A stretch of 34,136 nt of DNA, from positions 1,103,689 through 1,137,824 of the forward strand of contig BFEA01000215.1 of the NCBI GenBank assembly GCA_003427395.1. Direction: 5' to 3'. How positions within the stretch are numbered: the first letter of the stretch is position 1; each line of letters begins with the position of its first letter. This DNA is from Chara braunii (Eukaryota > Streptophyta > Charophyceae > Charales > Characeae). Positions 1 through 9,594 of this stretch are shown piece after piece. Below the pieces are notes generated by a model that was not told the DNA's origin, did not search any database, and worked only from the letters and a program-made list of their open reading frames with translations. The position numbers were made by a program, and so were the translations under genes.

Positions 1-1650
1 TTTTTAGGTTTCCTTTCATAGCGAATGAGATTCGCTTGTTGCGTGAAGCAGGACACCTCCTGGCCCCTGAATGAACAACCCATTTACGATTGTAACCGCG
101 TTTTTTAATAGGTTCTCGCGGGGCACAACTTACCTTCCCTAAGGGGCTGTCACCACCCTTAGGGGCGTATCCCTACCGAGCTACCGACCCACATGCGAAG
201 ACTTTTATAATGCAATTGCAGAGGTTGGCCGACCGAGGGCGTTTGCTCGTTCGCTGTAGCATAGGTACGCATGGTTAAACGCCAAAGTGGACCCGAACGT
301 CGTCCGTCCCTGGGGCGCTGATCTCCCAAGAATCAGACCGACGTCGGTCGACTAGAACACGATATTCCAAGCGTAAGAAAATCTCGGTCGATCCTAGTCC
401 CTCCTTTCAAAGATGATTTGGAGTTAGTCAGACAAAAACACTTTCAAATGAAGAAGACTCAAGTTAACGTAAATTGACTTATCTCCTGGGATCGGTACGT
501 ATATATTACGATCATGCATACCACTCGTTGAAATAAAATCAACAAAAGCTGACATGACTTCAAATAACACTTATTAATTAAAGGATAAAGTCATGCCTTT
601 CATGCATAGCGACGCTCAAATGACTTCCAACAAAGACATCTTCACTCTGCCTGCTAATACAACTTCTCGACTTGATGAGATGCGTTGCCAAGTTCTTTCA
701 TTCCGCCCCATACTGGCTGCTAGGAAATAAATATAGACATCTCCCAACTCTTGAGTGGAGTTAGGATTCCATTGCTTTCGTGATGACCTCACTACCTTTC
801 TAACTTTGGTGAGAATGTCGTCTGCAAGTAAGTTGGCGACCACTGTGCGAATTAGTAGCCGACTTAAACAATTAACGTATTGGCTATCCTGACGAAGACG
901 GAAATCCGCTTTCAAATTTTGTTGGTTGCTTTGTCCTCCTAGTAATAATCACTCTTTCTATTTCATGAATGATGAAATACCCGTCTTCGATATAATGACC
1001 CCCAAAACAATGTTCTAGCCGCTACCTCTTGTCAACTGGCCAAACTAGCCCATGCTTGCACTTCTTATGGTGCAAACCTAACCGCGAAGGTAGTGCCTAC
1101 ACGCACTCCGCCCATAGCTAGTGAAAGCACGAACTGGGCTTCTTCTGGCACCAGTTCCCCATACGTCAGTGGCTCGTAAGATGACCACTAGAGAGGTATG
1201 CTATGACAACTCTCCTTAATGTGAGGTGTCAAGAGATTTAAGGCCCTTCCGTGAATAGGCGCATTTCCTTTCCCTAGGAGGTGGTCTGGGATACCCCTCG
1301 TCCTCGCCCGAGCGAACCTCGGATCTCAGAAGTCGGGCTGGCTCCACCACAATAGCATGGCATCCCCCCCCATAAGCGTAAGCGGTCCACTCCAAGTCGA
1401 TAACAGGGCCGGCCCCTAAGGCAACGAACCCCCGCCTCAGATGCCTCATAGAAAAGGGGAAAGCGTCTACCACAACAGACAAACAGTCTCTCGTCGCCTG
1501 ACGTCAAGGGTAACTTAGACGAAAAAGGAGATCACAGAAAGGGAAATCATTCAGATAGACGGGCATAAACAGAGAGGGTCATTCGGGGAAGAATGGGTAA
1601 CCTCAGGAAAAAGTCTATGTCCAATTGATTTCTTTTTCTTTGTGTGATTA
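1..1650. other. No recognisable gene; mixed-composition, probably old repeat DNA
   Basis: I see no recognisable gene here. The longest open frames are on the minus strand (616-915, 99 codons; 1216-1482, 88 codons; 1274-1507, 77 codons) and match no family I know. Base composition shifts between GC-rich patches (about 130-360 and 1240-1510) and ordinary sequence, which is common in decayed LTR retrotransposons, but I found no diagnostic domain, primer-binding site or paired LTR. The element type is therefore left open. Confidence 0.5.
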
Positions 1651-2164
1651 AGTTATTTTTTCGTCGTCAACTTGTTGTCCTTCTCTTCAACACGCATGCA
1701 GGAGAAAAATAGAAGGCAACCATCCTTCCGTTCACTTTTGTTGACATGGTTACATCTTCATTTTTCAAGCATCCTTCTACCTACCTGCACATCAAATCAA
1801 ACAACAAGTTCAAAAGAAAACAATGCATCCCCAAACTCATGTCAGACTTTCATTCACGCGTGCAAACAAAACACAACTTCCTCTACCTTTTCAGTGAACA
1901 TCCAAAGAACAGGGTCAAGCAAGTGTGGGTTCACACAGGAGTGAAGGGAAGTCTGAGTCACTTATCTGACCTTGAGTAAAGTTGAACCAAAGATAGCAAA
2001 CGGTTCACTCAAGAAAACCGTATAAACCACACTCCAAATGAGAAGGTCGTCGCAGTAAACTGTCAGAAAAGTGATCCACACCACTCCCTCAAGGATCGTC
2101 CACTGACGCACAATCCCCTCAGTATCTCAGCGTTGTCACCACTTGCGACCAGTACCACTTTGTC

Positions 2165-3010
2165 ACCACTGTGTCGAGGCGTCGCCACCGCAATATGCGG
2201 ACAACACAACGTCAACACCACCTCAAAGCACACCCCCTCTTGACGACACTCCTCAAGACTGTCACTGCCGCCGCAAAACCTGGACAACACTTCCACATCA
2301 CTGCTAAAAAAAAAACCGTTGTCGTCGCCAAATTTCGGCAGAGCTTCCGCGCCACTGCCAAAAAAAACCCTGCCGCCGCACAATTTCGGCAGTTTTTCCA
2401 CGCAACCGCCAAGGAACAAGTGCTGCCGCCGCAAAATTTCAGCAGCGCTTCCAAACTACCGCCAATAAAGCACCACCGTCGACGTGCCGAGCGGACAACA
2501 CCTCCCCTATGCTCTTTTCAATGACAGATACCGCCGCCAAAAAACTGTGCAGCATCACCCCTACACCGCCTGCCAAAACCTGTTGCCGAAGTGCAAGAGG
2601 GACAGAGTTTCCCCTGCACCACAAAAAAGAGTGGTTGCCGATGCCACGCTGTGCAAACAGCACTTTCCCTACGCTTCAGAAATAGCTGTCGCCGCATAGG
2701 TCACACAACATTCCCTATACCTCATAAAAATGGCTGCCAACGCTGCGTTGAACAGGCAACACCTTCTCTGCACTGCTGCCAAAAATACATGCCGCCACCA
2801 TGCCAGACGGGCAACACCTTCCCTGTACCGCAACAAAAATAGTCTGCCGCCGCCGCACTGTGCAGGCAGCACCTTCCTCACACAGGTCCAGCTATGGCCG
2901 ACGTTGCTGCAAAAAGGGTTGGCAGTGCCCCCTCGTCACCTTCATTTAGTGTCGTCGCGGCCGCACCGCGCGGACAGCACCCCCCCTGCGCTCCACTGTT
3001 CACCAAGGTG
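2165..3010. repeat. Diverged minisatellite, about 52-bp unit, roughly 14-16 copies
   Basis: A pattern recurs every 47-60 bases: a CCGCCGC-type core, then a cytosine-rich half resembling GGCAACACCTTCCCT, then an A-run such as CCAAAAAA. Clear units begin near 2270, 2325, 2380, 2432, 2540, 2640, 2690, 2740, 2790 and 2845. Copies differ by many substitutions and small indels, so the array is old. Several frames are open through it and give apparent 17-19 residue peptide repeats, but in more than one frame and on both strands. That is what a GC-rich repeat with a period near a multiple of three produces, so I do not call a protein. Confidence 0.7.
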
Positions 3011-3300
3011 GTGGCTATGGCAGCCCCCACCTTCACCTTTCACTCCTTCCTGCAGACCTCCAGCACCTCCTCCCTTCCTCCTCGCTGTGACGGCGGCTAT
3101 GGCTGCATCCCACAACTATGGCCACCTTCCCCTTCCTCCTACAGTCCTCCTCCTCCGCCGCCAGCAGCTCCGCTCCGCCTCACTTCTNCGCAGCCAGCCA
3201 GCAATCTCACAAGTGAGAGCCCAGCACTGCTGCCAAGAATGCTTGGCTGCTGGGGCTGGAGGCTGCTCTTATAGCCAGAGAAGTGGTTGAGGCAGCCACT
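3010..3300. other. C/T-rich spacer with a single N
   Basis: This stretch is pyrimidine-rich on the plus strand, with runs of CCT and CCG triplets around 3050-3185. One ambiguous base lies at 3188. It continues directly from the minisatellite and may be its degenerate end. No gene or recognisable element was seen. Confidence 0.5.
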
Positions 3301-3329
3301 TTGCCTCAACCCAAACTCGGATCTGAGCT

Positions 3330-3361
3330 CAGCCCTTGATCTGGGTAGCGATCAAGGGCTG
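3330..3361. repeat. Perfect 12-bp hairpin
   Basis: CAGCCCTTGATC at 3330-3341 is the exact reverse complement of GATCAAGGGCTG at 3350-3361, with an 8-base loop. It is the first of a cluster of perfect small inverted repeats between here and 4592. It could be a cruciform-prone site or part of a structured retroposon body. Confidence 0.85.
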
Positions 3362-3471
3362 AAACTTGATCTCTGGGTGGAGAAACCCAATCCCAGACTC
3401 AGGTACCGCACCTGGTCTGTCATTCAGGCCGGATTCGGCCTTAAATTGGTTGAATCCAGCCATGTGCAGAA

Positions 3472-3501
3472 GCCTGTTCACCTCGAACAGGCATCTGCCT
3501 G
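3472..3501. repeat. Two overlapping, mutually exclusive hairpins
   Basis: GCCTGTTC (3472-3479) pairs with GAACAGGC (3485-3492) around a 5-base loop. The right arm also takes part in CAGGCA (3488-3493) pairing with TGCCTG (3496-3501). The two stems share bases and could form only alternately in a single strand. Confidence 0.8.
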
Positions 3502-3559
3502 TCCAATCCCACAGGGTGCGCACCTGTGCTGCACCCACAGCCAGGTGCGCAACGTTTCT

Positions 3560-3780
3560 CTTTACCCCCCTGGTTTTCTTTTTTTTTTCTGTTTGTACTT
3601 ACCTCACGGCCGCGGCCATATACACAGCCGTTTTCACTCCCCTTCCCCTTAGTCCTTTCCCCTTCTTCTGTTTCTCCTCACAACCTCTACTTTTTTTTCT
3701 TTTCTTTTCGTCCTTCTCTCTTTCTTCTTTTTCTTGCCCCCTCGTTTCCCCCTTGGTCATTTCACGCAGTCGGACTAGTG
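3560..3780. other. Pyrimidine-rich tract
   Basis: The plus strand here is almost entirely C and T (runs of T, TTCTTC and CCCTTCC types). Open frames read through it in several phases only because stop codons are rare in such composition. There is no evidence for a gene. Confidence 0.6.
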
Positions 3781-3824
3781 TCAAGCTCAACAGGGGCTTA
3801 TTCCCTTGTCCTACCGCGCGCCCA

Positions 3825-3889
3825 TACCTGGCTGCCAACAGTGCCAGGTACGATGTCATTCTGCTGCCCGTTCTCAAAACCCAACGGGC
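3825..3889. repeat. Two consecutive perfect hairpins
   Basis: TACCTGGC (3825-3832) pairs with GCCAGGTA (3843-3850) around a 10-base loop. GCCCGTT (3866-3872) pairs with AACGGGC (3883-3889), also around a 10-base loop. The equal loop length and close spacing are notable. An A-homopolymer follows at about 3924-3946. Confidence 0.8.
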
Positions 3890-4249
3890 GCAAGTAAGAT
3901 GAGGGGAGGGGCCAATACCAACAAAAAAAAAAAAAAAAAAAAAAAAGGAAAAAGAAAGAAACCAAAAATAGGGATACTCTACAAAACAACTTCCACATGT
4001 GCCCTTTCCCACATGCCCGTACCCGGATGCCCACGTTGCCAGGTGCAGGCGACGTTCTGCAACCTGTTCACTAAGTGAATAGCTGCCGAGCCAGAGGAGC
4101 TGCAAAGTTGGAGGGTTACCTGTTGGCCGCTGCGTTGCTCCTTGTCGTCTCTAGGTAAGGCTTCTCTCTCTCCCTCTCTCTCTCTCTCCCTGCCCCTACG
4201 GCGTCTGCACCTGGTACAATAAGTGTGCCAGATTCCGACACGTTTCCCA

Positions 4250-4292
4250 AAGATTGCAACTCATTCTCTCTATAGCGAACGGGTGCAATCTT
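4250..4292. repeat. 9-bp perfect inverted repeat
   Basis: AAGATTGCA (4250-4258) and TGCAATCTT (4284-4292) are exact reverse complements with 25 bases between them. This lies within the hairpin-rich stretch. Confidence 0.7.
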
Positions 4293-4434
4293 CAGAAAAA
4301 CCGAGGGGAAAGAAGAATAAAGAAAAGTAAAATCTAAAAGAGAATCTAAAGAAAACAAAAAGAATAAGACAATAAAGAAAAACAAAAACTTACCTTTGAT
4401 GTTGCCCCATGAAACGGGCAGCACATTGTCTTCT

Positions 4435-4475
4435 CAGGGCTGGTGCCCTGCTAGTTCAGCATCCGCCAGCTGGCG
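4435..4475. repeat. Hairpin plus a 12-bp palindrome
   Basis: CAGGGC (4435-4440) pairs with GCCCTG (4445-4450) around a 4-base loop. Fourteen bases on lies CGCCAGCTGGCG (4464-4475), a perfect uninterrupted 12-bp palindrome. Both sit immediately left of the SINE-like element. Confidence 0.8.
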
Positions 4476-4489
4476 TTTCCGTTTTTATT

Positions 4490-4732
4490 CCTTTTTTTTT
4501 TTTTTCGATTTATGTGTGTCACCTTCGCGCAGGGGCCATCCTACCTGCACGGCGAGTCTCAGCCGTGATCTTGGAGGATCGCACGGCTGAGATTGGCCGC
4601 GCGTGTAAACCTATGCATGTCTGCAGGTGCTCCAAAATGGAGCTAGTAGCCCAGAGACACCACATCTTGGATTTGATCCCAGTATCTGGTGGGTGAGAGT
4701 CCTGCTTGTTGTCCCACTGGGCTAGCTCTTCC
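4490..4732 (-). mobile_element. SINE-like element: tRNA-like head, hairpin body, U6-like 3' end and A-tail
   Basis: Read on the minus strand from 4732 to 4490. The head has an A-box-like TAGCCCAGTGG (complement of 4714-4724) and, 34 bases further, a B-box-like GGATCAAATCC (complement of 4669-4679). These are the internal RNA polymerase III promoter blocks of tRNA genes, at tRNA-like spacing. The body holds a perfect 11-bp stem (4557-4567 with 4582-4592). The 3' end (complement of about 4506-4539) matches the 3' part of plant U6 snRNA at 29 of 34 positions by my alignment, followed by an A-run seen as T at about 4492-4505. A second inverted repeat (4640-4654 with 4717-4728) folds the tRNA-like part. 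No flanking target-site duplication was found, so the insertion is old or its ends are misjudged. Alternative: an unrelated hairpin repeat with chance box matches. Confidence 0.6.
4557..4592. repeat. 11-bp perfect hairpin in the SINE-like body
   Basis: TCTCAGCCGTG at 4557-4567 pairs exactly with CACGGCTGAGA at 4582-4592, leaving a 14-base loop. It lies between the U6-like segment and the tRNA-like head of the surrounding element. Confidence 0.85.
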
Positions 4733-4763
4733 ATATGAAGAGCTTGCCCAGTCCCCTCTCCCC

Positions 4764-5060
4764 CATGTTGTGGCCTTGCAGGCCCTACCTACTCCTCTCC
4801 TGGCCTTGCAGGCCCAGCCCGCCTGCGGCCCTGCAGGCCCAGCCTGCCTGTGGTCTTGCAGGCCCTGCCTGCCTGCCCATGGCCTTGCAGACCATGTCTG
4901 CCTGCGGCCCCACAGGCCCTGCCTGCTCGTGGCCTTGCAGGCTTGCTTGCTCGCGCCCTACAGACCTCGTTCGCAGTCTTGTGACCTAGCTCGCGGTCTT
5001 GAGGCCGAGCCCATGGTTCTGAGGCCTCGTGTGTGGTCCTGAGGTTTCGCGCTTGGGCTG
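4764..5060. repeat. Minisatellite with a self-palindromic unit, 20-30 bp, about 11 copies
   Basis: Units resemble TGGCCTTGCAGGCCCTGCCTGCC and contain GGCCT-TGC-AGGCC, itself a small hairpin. The first seven units (to about 4945) are clear. Later ones decay into forms such as GGTCTTGAGGCC up to about 5060. Many CG-to-TG or CA type differences fit methylation-driven decay. The open frames across it (4689-5042 and others) are by-products of the repeat. Confidence 0.7.
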
Positions 5061-5356
5061 TCGCTGGCCATACTGCTGGCCAGCCGTGATGCCGCCAGAA
5101 CGATAGCCGTCTGACGGCACGGCACGCACGCCACGACTGCGCATGTGACGCAGCCACCTAGTAAACCCACTAAGACCCTGAGTCGCGCGGCCTGCTGTCC
5201 CCTTAAGTATAATAATGTCGATCTTTCGGCGACCACGCGCCGCTGTGGCCATGTCGGAACTATGGACGACAGATCATACCGCCGACTCCCGTTGTTTAGA
5301 TTGATCGACAATGTCGTCACACGTCAATGACGTCGTATATCTACGACGTAAGACTT
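5061..5356. other. No gene; GC-rich then intermediate sequence
   Basis: This contains another small hairpin (GCCGTC-T-GACGGC near 5107-5119). No coding region of recognisable family and no element boundary is visible. Confidence 0.45.
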
Positions 5357-5911
5357 TAAGTCTCTCATTTATAGGGTTGGTCTGAATAAACTTTGGCAAC
5401 ATCAATCTCATCACGTTCCTCAACGAAAAGAGTCGGACAGTGTCTGACCTTGAAAAACTCGGGCAGAAATCCTTACAGAGGTTTCTGTCCCGACAACCCA
5501 ACAAGGGCTTAGTCCGATAGGCATGATAGGCCAACCTTTTAGCCACAAGTTTGGCCTCGGGCCTCAGCGTGGAGTAAAATCTCACGGCCCAAAAAAATAT
5601 GTGACCCACTTCTCCTACCTAGTGGTCTTATACCCGGCGTGTCCATTCTTTTTAGCTTAGTTAGGTTCAGAATTGTTTGCTCCTCTCTGCGGCCCTGCAA
5701 AAAACTACCGACTACGACCATTACTTTCGGACGCCGCAAGCGTCCGAACTAAGGTAAAAAAAAAATTCTCTCAGTCATAGGCTAGTTTTAATGAACTTTT
5801 GACAAACGTTAGTCTCATCAAGTCCTTCAATTCAACGAAAAGGTCTGATAGCGTCCGACATTGAAAACCCCCGAGCAGATACCTTTGTAAGGGTGTTTGC
5901 TCCGACACCGG
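5357..5911. repeat. Diverged direct repeat pair, about 140 bp each, offset about 409 bp
   Basis: The segment 5357-5497 recurs in diverged form at about 5766-5911. Shared blocks are CTCTCA near the start, AATGAACTTT versus AATAAACTTT, TCTCATCA, CAACGAAAAG and GTCCGACATTGAAAA-like sequence. On the minus strand the first copy carries CTATAAATGAG, a TATA-box-like string. The pair could be tandem repeat units or remains of two LTRs. I cannot decide, and no open frame between them is recognisable. Confidence 0.5.
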
Positions 5912-6240
5912 TAAACTGTAGGCATAGAGGGAGAAGAAGACAACAAATAAGGGGTTGTAACAAACTATTTCGTGGAAGTTTCACTGACTTGTTACGAAGA
6001 TGAATATATATATATGTATATATATACATATATGTACATGATTTTATATTTTTCTTACTTGGTCGGGCAAGTGGTCACAGACCACTCTAGTAGCCATTTT
6101 TTTTTTTTCCATTTTTTTTGGCATTCAGGTTTGGCAAATATAACTCCAAAAGGGGTCAAACGTTCGGCCGTTCGGGTTCGGCGGCTCAATATGTTTATTT
6201 GAAATAATGACAGAAAACATTTTAGCATGAAACCTTAAAC
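5912..6240. other. AT-rich spacer with (TA)n and GC-rich hAT-like fragments
   Basis: A TA/TG dinucleotide patch lies at 6003-6045. At 6062-6090 GGTCGGGCAAGTG recurs (also near 10578-10590), and at 6161-6182 there is a TTCGG-rich string like the ends of the hAT-like family further right. These may be fragments of that family. No gene was seen. Confidence 0.4.
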
Positions 6241-6272
6241 CACAACTACCCCTGTCGTCCTAATTTAGGGGG

Positions 6273-6365
6273 TACCGGTAGCACACGTTCATGAGGGCTA
6301 CCGGTAGCACAGGTCCATGAGGGCTACCAGTAACACAGGTCCATGAGGGCTACCGGTAGCACAGT
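6273..6365. repeat. 26-bp tandem repeat, 3.5 copies
   Basis: The unit TACCGGTAGCACAGGTCCAT plus GAGGGC repeats at 6273, 6299, 6325 and 6351 (last copy partial). Each unit begins with the palindrome TACCGGTA, altered to TACCAGTA in the third copy. A degenerate relative occurs near 7024-7050. Confidence 0.85.
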
Positions 6366-7330
6366 GAGGGGAACTGGCAGAACAACAAAATAAAAAAATG
6401 TGCGAAATTGCCCCTGTGATTTATTTCACTATTGAAATGATTTTTTGTAATTTTTAAAATATTTTTCATAGAAAGATCATGACGAAATATGCGGACCCTC
6501 AAATTTTCAGACTTCTTAAAAAATTGTATTCGACATGAAAAATCGTTGAAATCGGGGCACTTTTCCCATTGGCGAACACGTGATAGAGCAACAAAAATAC
6601 AATATGGGGCAAATTCGCGCGACTTTATTTGAGGGATAAAAATATTTTTTATCGTAAGAAAATGAACAAATCCACAGACCCTACAATTTACAGAGTTGTT
6701 GAGTTATCCTTCTGAGCGCAAAAAATCACGGAGGTCGAGGTACGTTTCTACTTGGCCCACACGTGGTTGAATGGCAAAATTGAGAAATGCGACAAGACGA
6801 TGCGAGATACTCAATTTTTCATAATTTTTTCTTCAATTGCTCTAAGCGCGAATAATCATCAAAGTTGACATTTGAAAATCCTTTGATCGGGCCCACCTGT
6901 GCCTACCGGTCGCCGCCCCCCTTAAGAATCCGGTCCGTAAGCCCGGAAAAGCAAATTTAGGTCGGCGGGGGTAGTGGTGGTTTAAACCGCCCCTCCGTTC
7001 TATATGAGGAATTCGAGGGATATGTAGCATAAGTGCATGAGGCTACTGGTAGGAGTGTGTGAAAAACCGCCAATGTAATTGATATGGAAAATACATCGAA
7101 TTATTCTCCCTATCTATTTATTGGTTTAAACATCTTTTTATATAAATATTTTTTCTGGAAAAATCATAATCAAATGAACAAACCCTTTTATTTTCAAAAA
7201 CTTCCATGCATCCTTTTGAGTGGAAATCTACCTCCACATTCCTCAGGCCTATCGGTTGCCAAAACCCCTCGGCGGACTGACAAAAAAAACAATTTCCGAT
7301 GTCGGAGGATGGTGGTTTTATACTTATAAA
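6366..7330. repeat. Diverged larger repeat units, non-coding
   Basis: The stretch shows successive related blocks. Phrases such as ATTTTT(T)ATxGxAAGAAxATxA, GACCCTxxAATTTxCAGA and CCxxTTCTGAGxG recur at about 6440-6600 and 6610-6770. A block with CCTACCGGTCGCC (6902-6914) followed by GGTGGTTTAAACC (about 6973) recurs as CCTATCGGTTGCC (about 7247) followed by GGTGGTTTTATAC (about 7311). It looks like two to four tandem copies of an old satellite-like or transposon-internal repeat. No gene was seen. Confidence 0.45.
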
Positions 7331-7422
7331 AATACGAGTTGCTTATAAAATATAAGGTGATACTTAATTGTTGGCATAAAATATTAAGAAAACTATATGA
7401 AACACATAAAAATTCAATCATT

Positions 7423-7560
7423 TTCAATTTTAATTGAAAATATAGAAGAATATTATCAAACGATGCACATTAAGAAAAATCATAATCAATGTATAAAAAT
7501 TTAATACTTGTCAATTTTAATTGAAAATGTAGAAGGAGATTATCAAACGATGCAATATGC
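7423..7560. repeat. Direct repeat, 88-bp period, two copies
   Basis: TCAATTTTAATTGAAAAT at 7423 recurs at 7511, followed in both by (A/G)TAGAAG and ATTATCAAACGATGCA. The core TCAATTTTAATTGA is a near-palindrome. Confidence 0.8.
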
Positions 7561-7590
7561 AGCGAGAAAAAAAAAAACATAAGCAAATCA

Positions 7591-8201
7591 ACGCGTGTGT
7601 ATAACACTCACGATCAATGATTCTGGAACTAAGACTTCCAAAAATTTTACTTTAGTAATACACATGATAAAAAAAAAGGTAAAAATATTTACAACAAAAC
7701 ACGAAAAGCAAACATACGACGTATTTAAAATGTTAATCAACCGAATAAAACTATTGAAGTATTTGTAACATAAAAATATGACGGACAAAAAATTGATCCA
7801 TATAGAACAAATAAAGATTACTTCATATAGCAAATGAAAGATGATTTGCAATATAAGTTAGTTGAGAACCTTGAAAATAAAATTAACGTTATTAACGCGT
7901 GCGTATAACACTCGTGATAGATGATTATAAAACTAAGACTTTCAAAATTTTACTTTAGTAATGCACATGATAAAAAGAAAGGTAAAAATGTTTACAACAA
8001 AACACGAAATGGAGACATACGACGTATTCAAAATGTTAATTAACCCAATAAAACTATTGAAGTATTTGTAACATAAAAATATGATTGACAAAAAAATCAT
8101 CCATATAGAACAAATAAAGATTACTTCATATAGCAAATGAAATATGATTTGCAATATAAGTTACTTGAGGACATGCATTGAGAATAAAATTAGCGTTATT
8201 A
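7591..8201. repeat. 304-bp tandem duplication
   Basis: The copies are 7591-7894 and 7895-8201. Landmarks line up one to one: ACGCGTG.GTATAACACTC at the start, ACAACAAAACACGAAA, ATACGACGTATT, ACTATTGAAGTATTTGTAAC, and GATTTGCAATATAAGTTA near the end. I judge identity to be around 90 percent by eye. Both copies give a similar minus-strand open frame that is AT-driven and hydrophobic. I do not regard it as a gene. Confidence 0.9.
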
Positions 8202-9444
8202 GGATTTTAGGTTTATAAAGTAGTTTTTTTTAGTCGTTGACTGGAAAAACTCACTTAGTATGATCTTAATAACAACTCAATATGATAAACACGCTTGTGA
8301 TTATACGCCACATCTATGAAAATTTCTTAATGTTTTAAGGATTTTCACATAATTGTTGGCAGACTTGTACACTTCATACTCACAATCACAAGAAGAGCAT
8401 GATTTTTATAACGTTTATAACCTTGTAAAACTTCTGTAAATAAATATGATAATATTATGTAGTTAATAAATAATATAAATTTGTTTAACTTAAATATTTA
8501 TAAAATTTTATTCATTGGACTGATGTAGTGATTATTGATAAAAAAAATATTGTGTTTAACTACATGACACAAAACAACACAAAAAGTGTAATTTTTGAAT
8601 GGACGATCAACCTCAAATTGAAAAGTTTGAATAATTGCAAATTTGTAGTGACTATATACGTTGAATTTAAAACAAATGCAGATAATTAAAGTCGTGTCCA
8701 TGAGAAGTTTGATTGTAAATGCGTAGTATAGTTAATATTTTTACTTCGTTATAAAATTTGATATTAGAAGTGTGCAAGGAAGGTAGTGTGTCGTTTATTA
8801 ACCAATCAGTTATTGAGTATGATAGTGGATGAATTTGTTAATGCCTCCATCTTTTAGTCACTTAAATATTCTACGAGTTTGTTTATTGAGAGTGATTAAA
8901 ATAATGAATAAGGAAGTGAATAGGTGTGTTAGCTTTGTCTGTTGGTGAGGCGGTCTATAGTCGATGGTTGATCATTCACTCCCAGAGTCAGTTAGAGGTT
9001 CACTTAATGGTGCACCATGAAAGTGTCTTTTTGCGGTGAGCCATAAATATCGCAACGACATAATTGTTAAATGAAACATGAAAAATTAAAAAAAAAAGTG
9101 TAATTTTAATTTATTTGCAGTATTTACATTGAACTTTAAACAACATTTATAAACACGGTCTAAGTTTGTAATCTATAACTAATAGCACGATGTACGTGTA
9201 TACGGGTTACGGGTATATATTTACATATTATCTTATACGCTACACATACACTTACTTTCATACATGACATACGTAAAAAAAATAATAAAAAAATATTAAA
9301 ATATAAAAAAATATGTTATACAAAATACTATTTTAAACAACTTTTGTCGCAACCTCATCTTAAAATTATGTACCAGCCTCGAGTTAAAAATCAAAAGCAC
9401 AAAAACCAAAAAAACTAAAAAATAGGAAATAAAAACAAAATTAT
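8202..9444. other. AT-rich, no gene seen
   Basis: This is low-complexity AT-rich DNA with many A and T runs. No open frame of recognisable family, RNA gene or repeat structure stands out. Confidence 0.6.
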
Positions 9445-9452
9445 GTAACAAA
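9445..9452. repeat. Left 8-bp target-site duplication of hAT-like copy A
   Basis: GTAACAAA here is identical to 10227-10234, immediately outside the terminal inverted repeats of the element between them. Eight bases is the duplication length of hAT transposons. Confidence 0.7.
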
Positions 9453-9563
9453 CAAGGTAACCAGCATTAGGGACGGGCTGAATGCCCGAACCCGAATGCC
9501 CGAACGTATGGGACCCCTTGGGGATGCGTTGGGCCGTTCGGGCCGAACGTGGACACCATCCCC

Positions 9564-9594
<31 letters not shown>

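Noticed and set aside
2171-2524. 117-codon frame with repeated AxFRQxFxATAKK-like peptides as a repeat protein
   Set aside because: Similar periodic frames occur in other phases and on the minus strand; the DNA-level minisatellite explains them.
3366-3902. 178-codon plus-strand frame as a serine/phenylalanine-rich protein
   Set aside because: Driven by a pyrimidine-rich tract; no domain, and overlapping frames on the same strand are also open.
7588-8154. Two related hydrophobic minus-strand frames (87 and 70 codons) as a duplicated membrane-protein gene
   Set aside because: Phe/Ile-rich translation is expected from AT-rich DNA; frames are short, have no conserved motif and simply follow the 304-bp tandem duplication.
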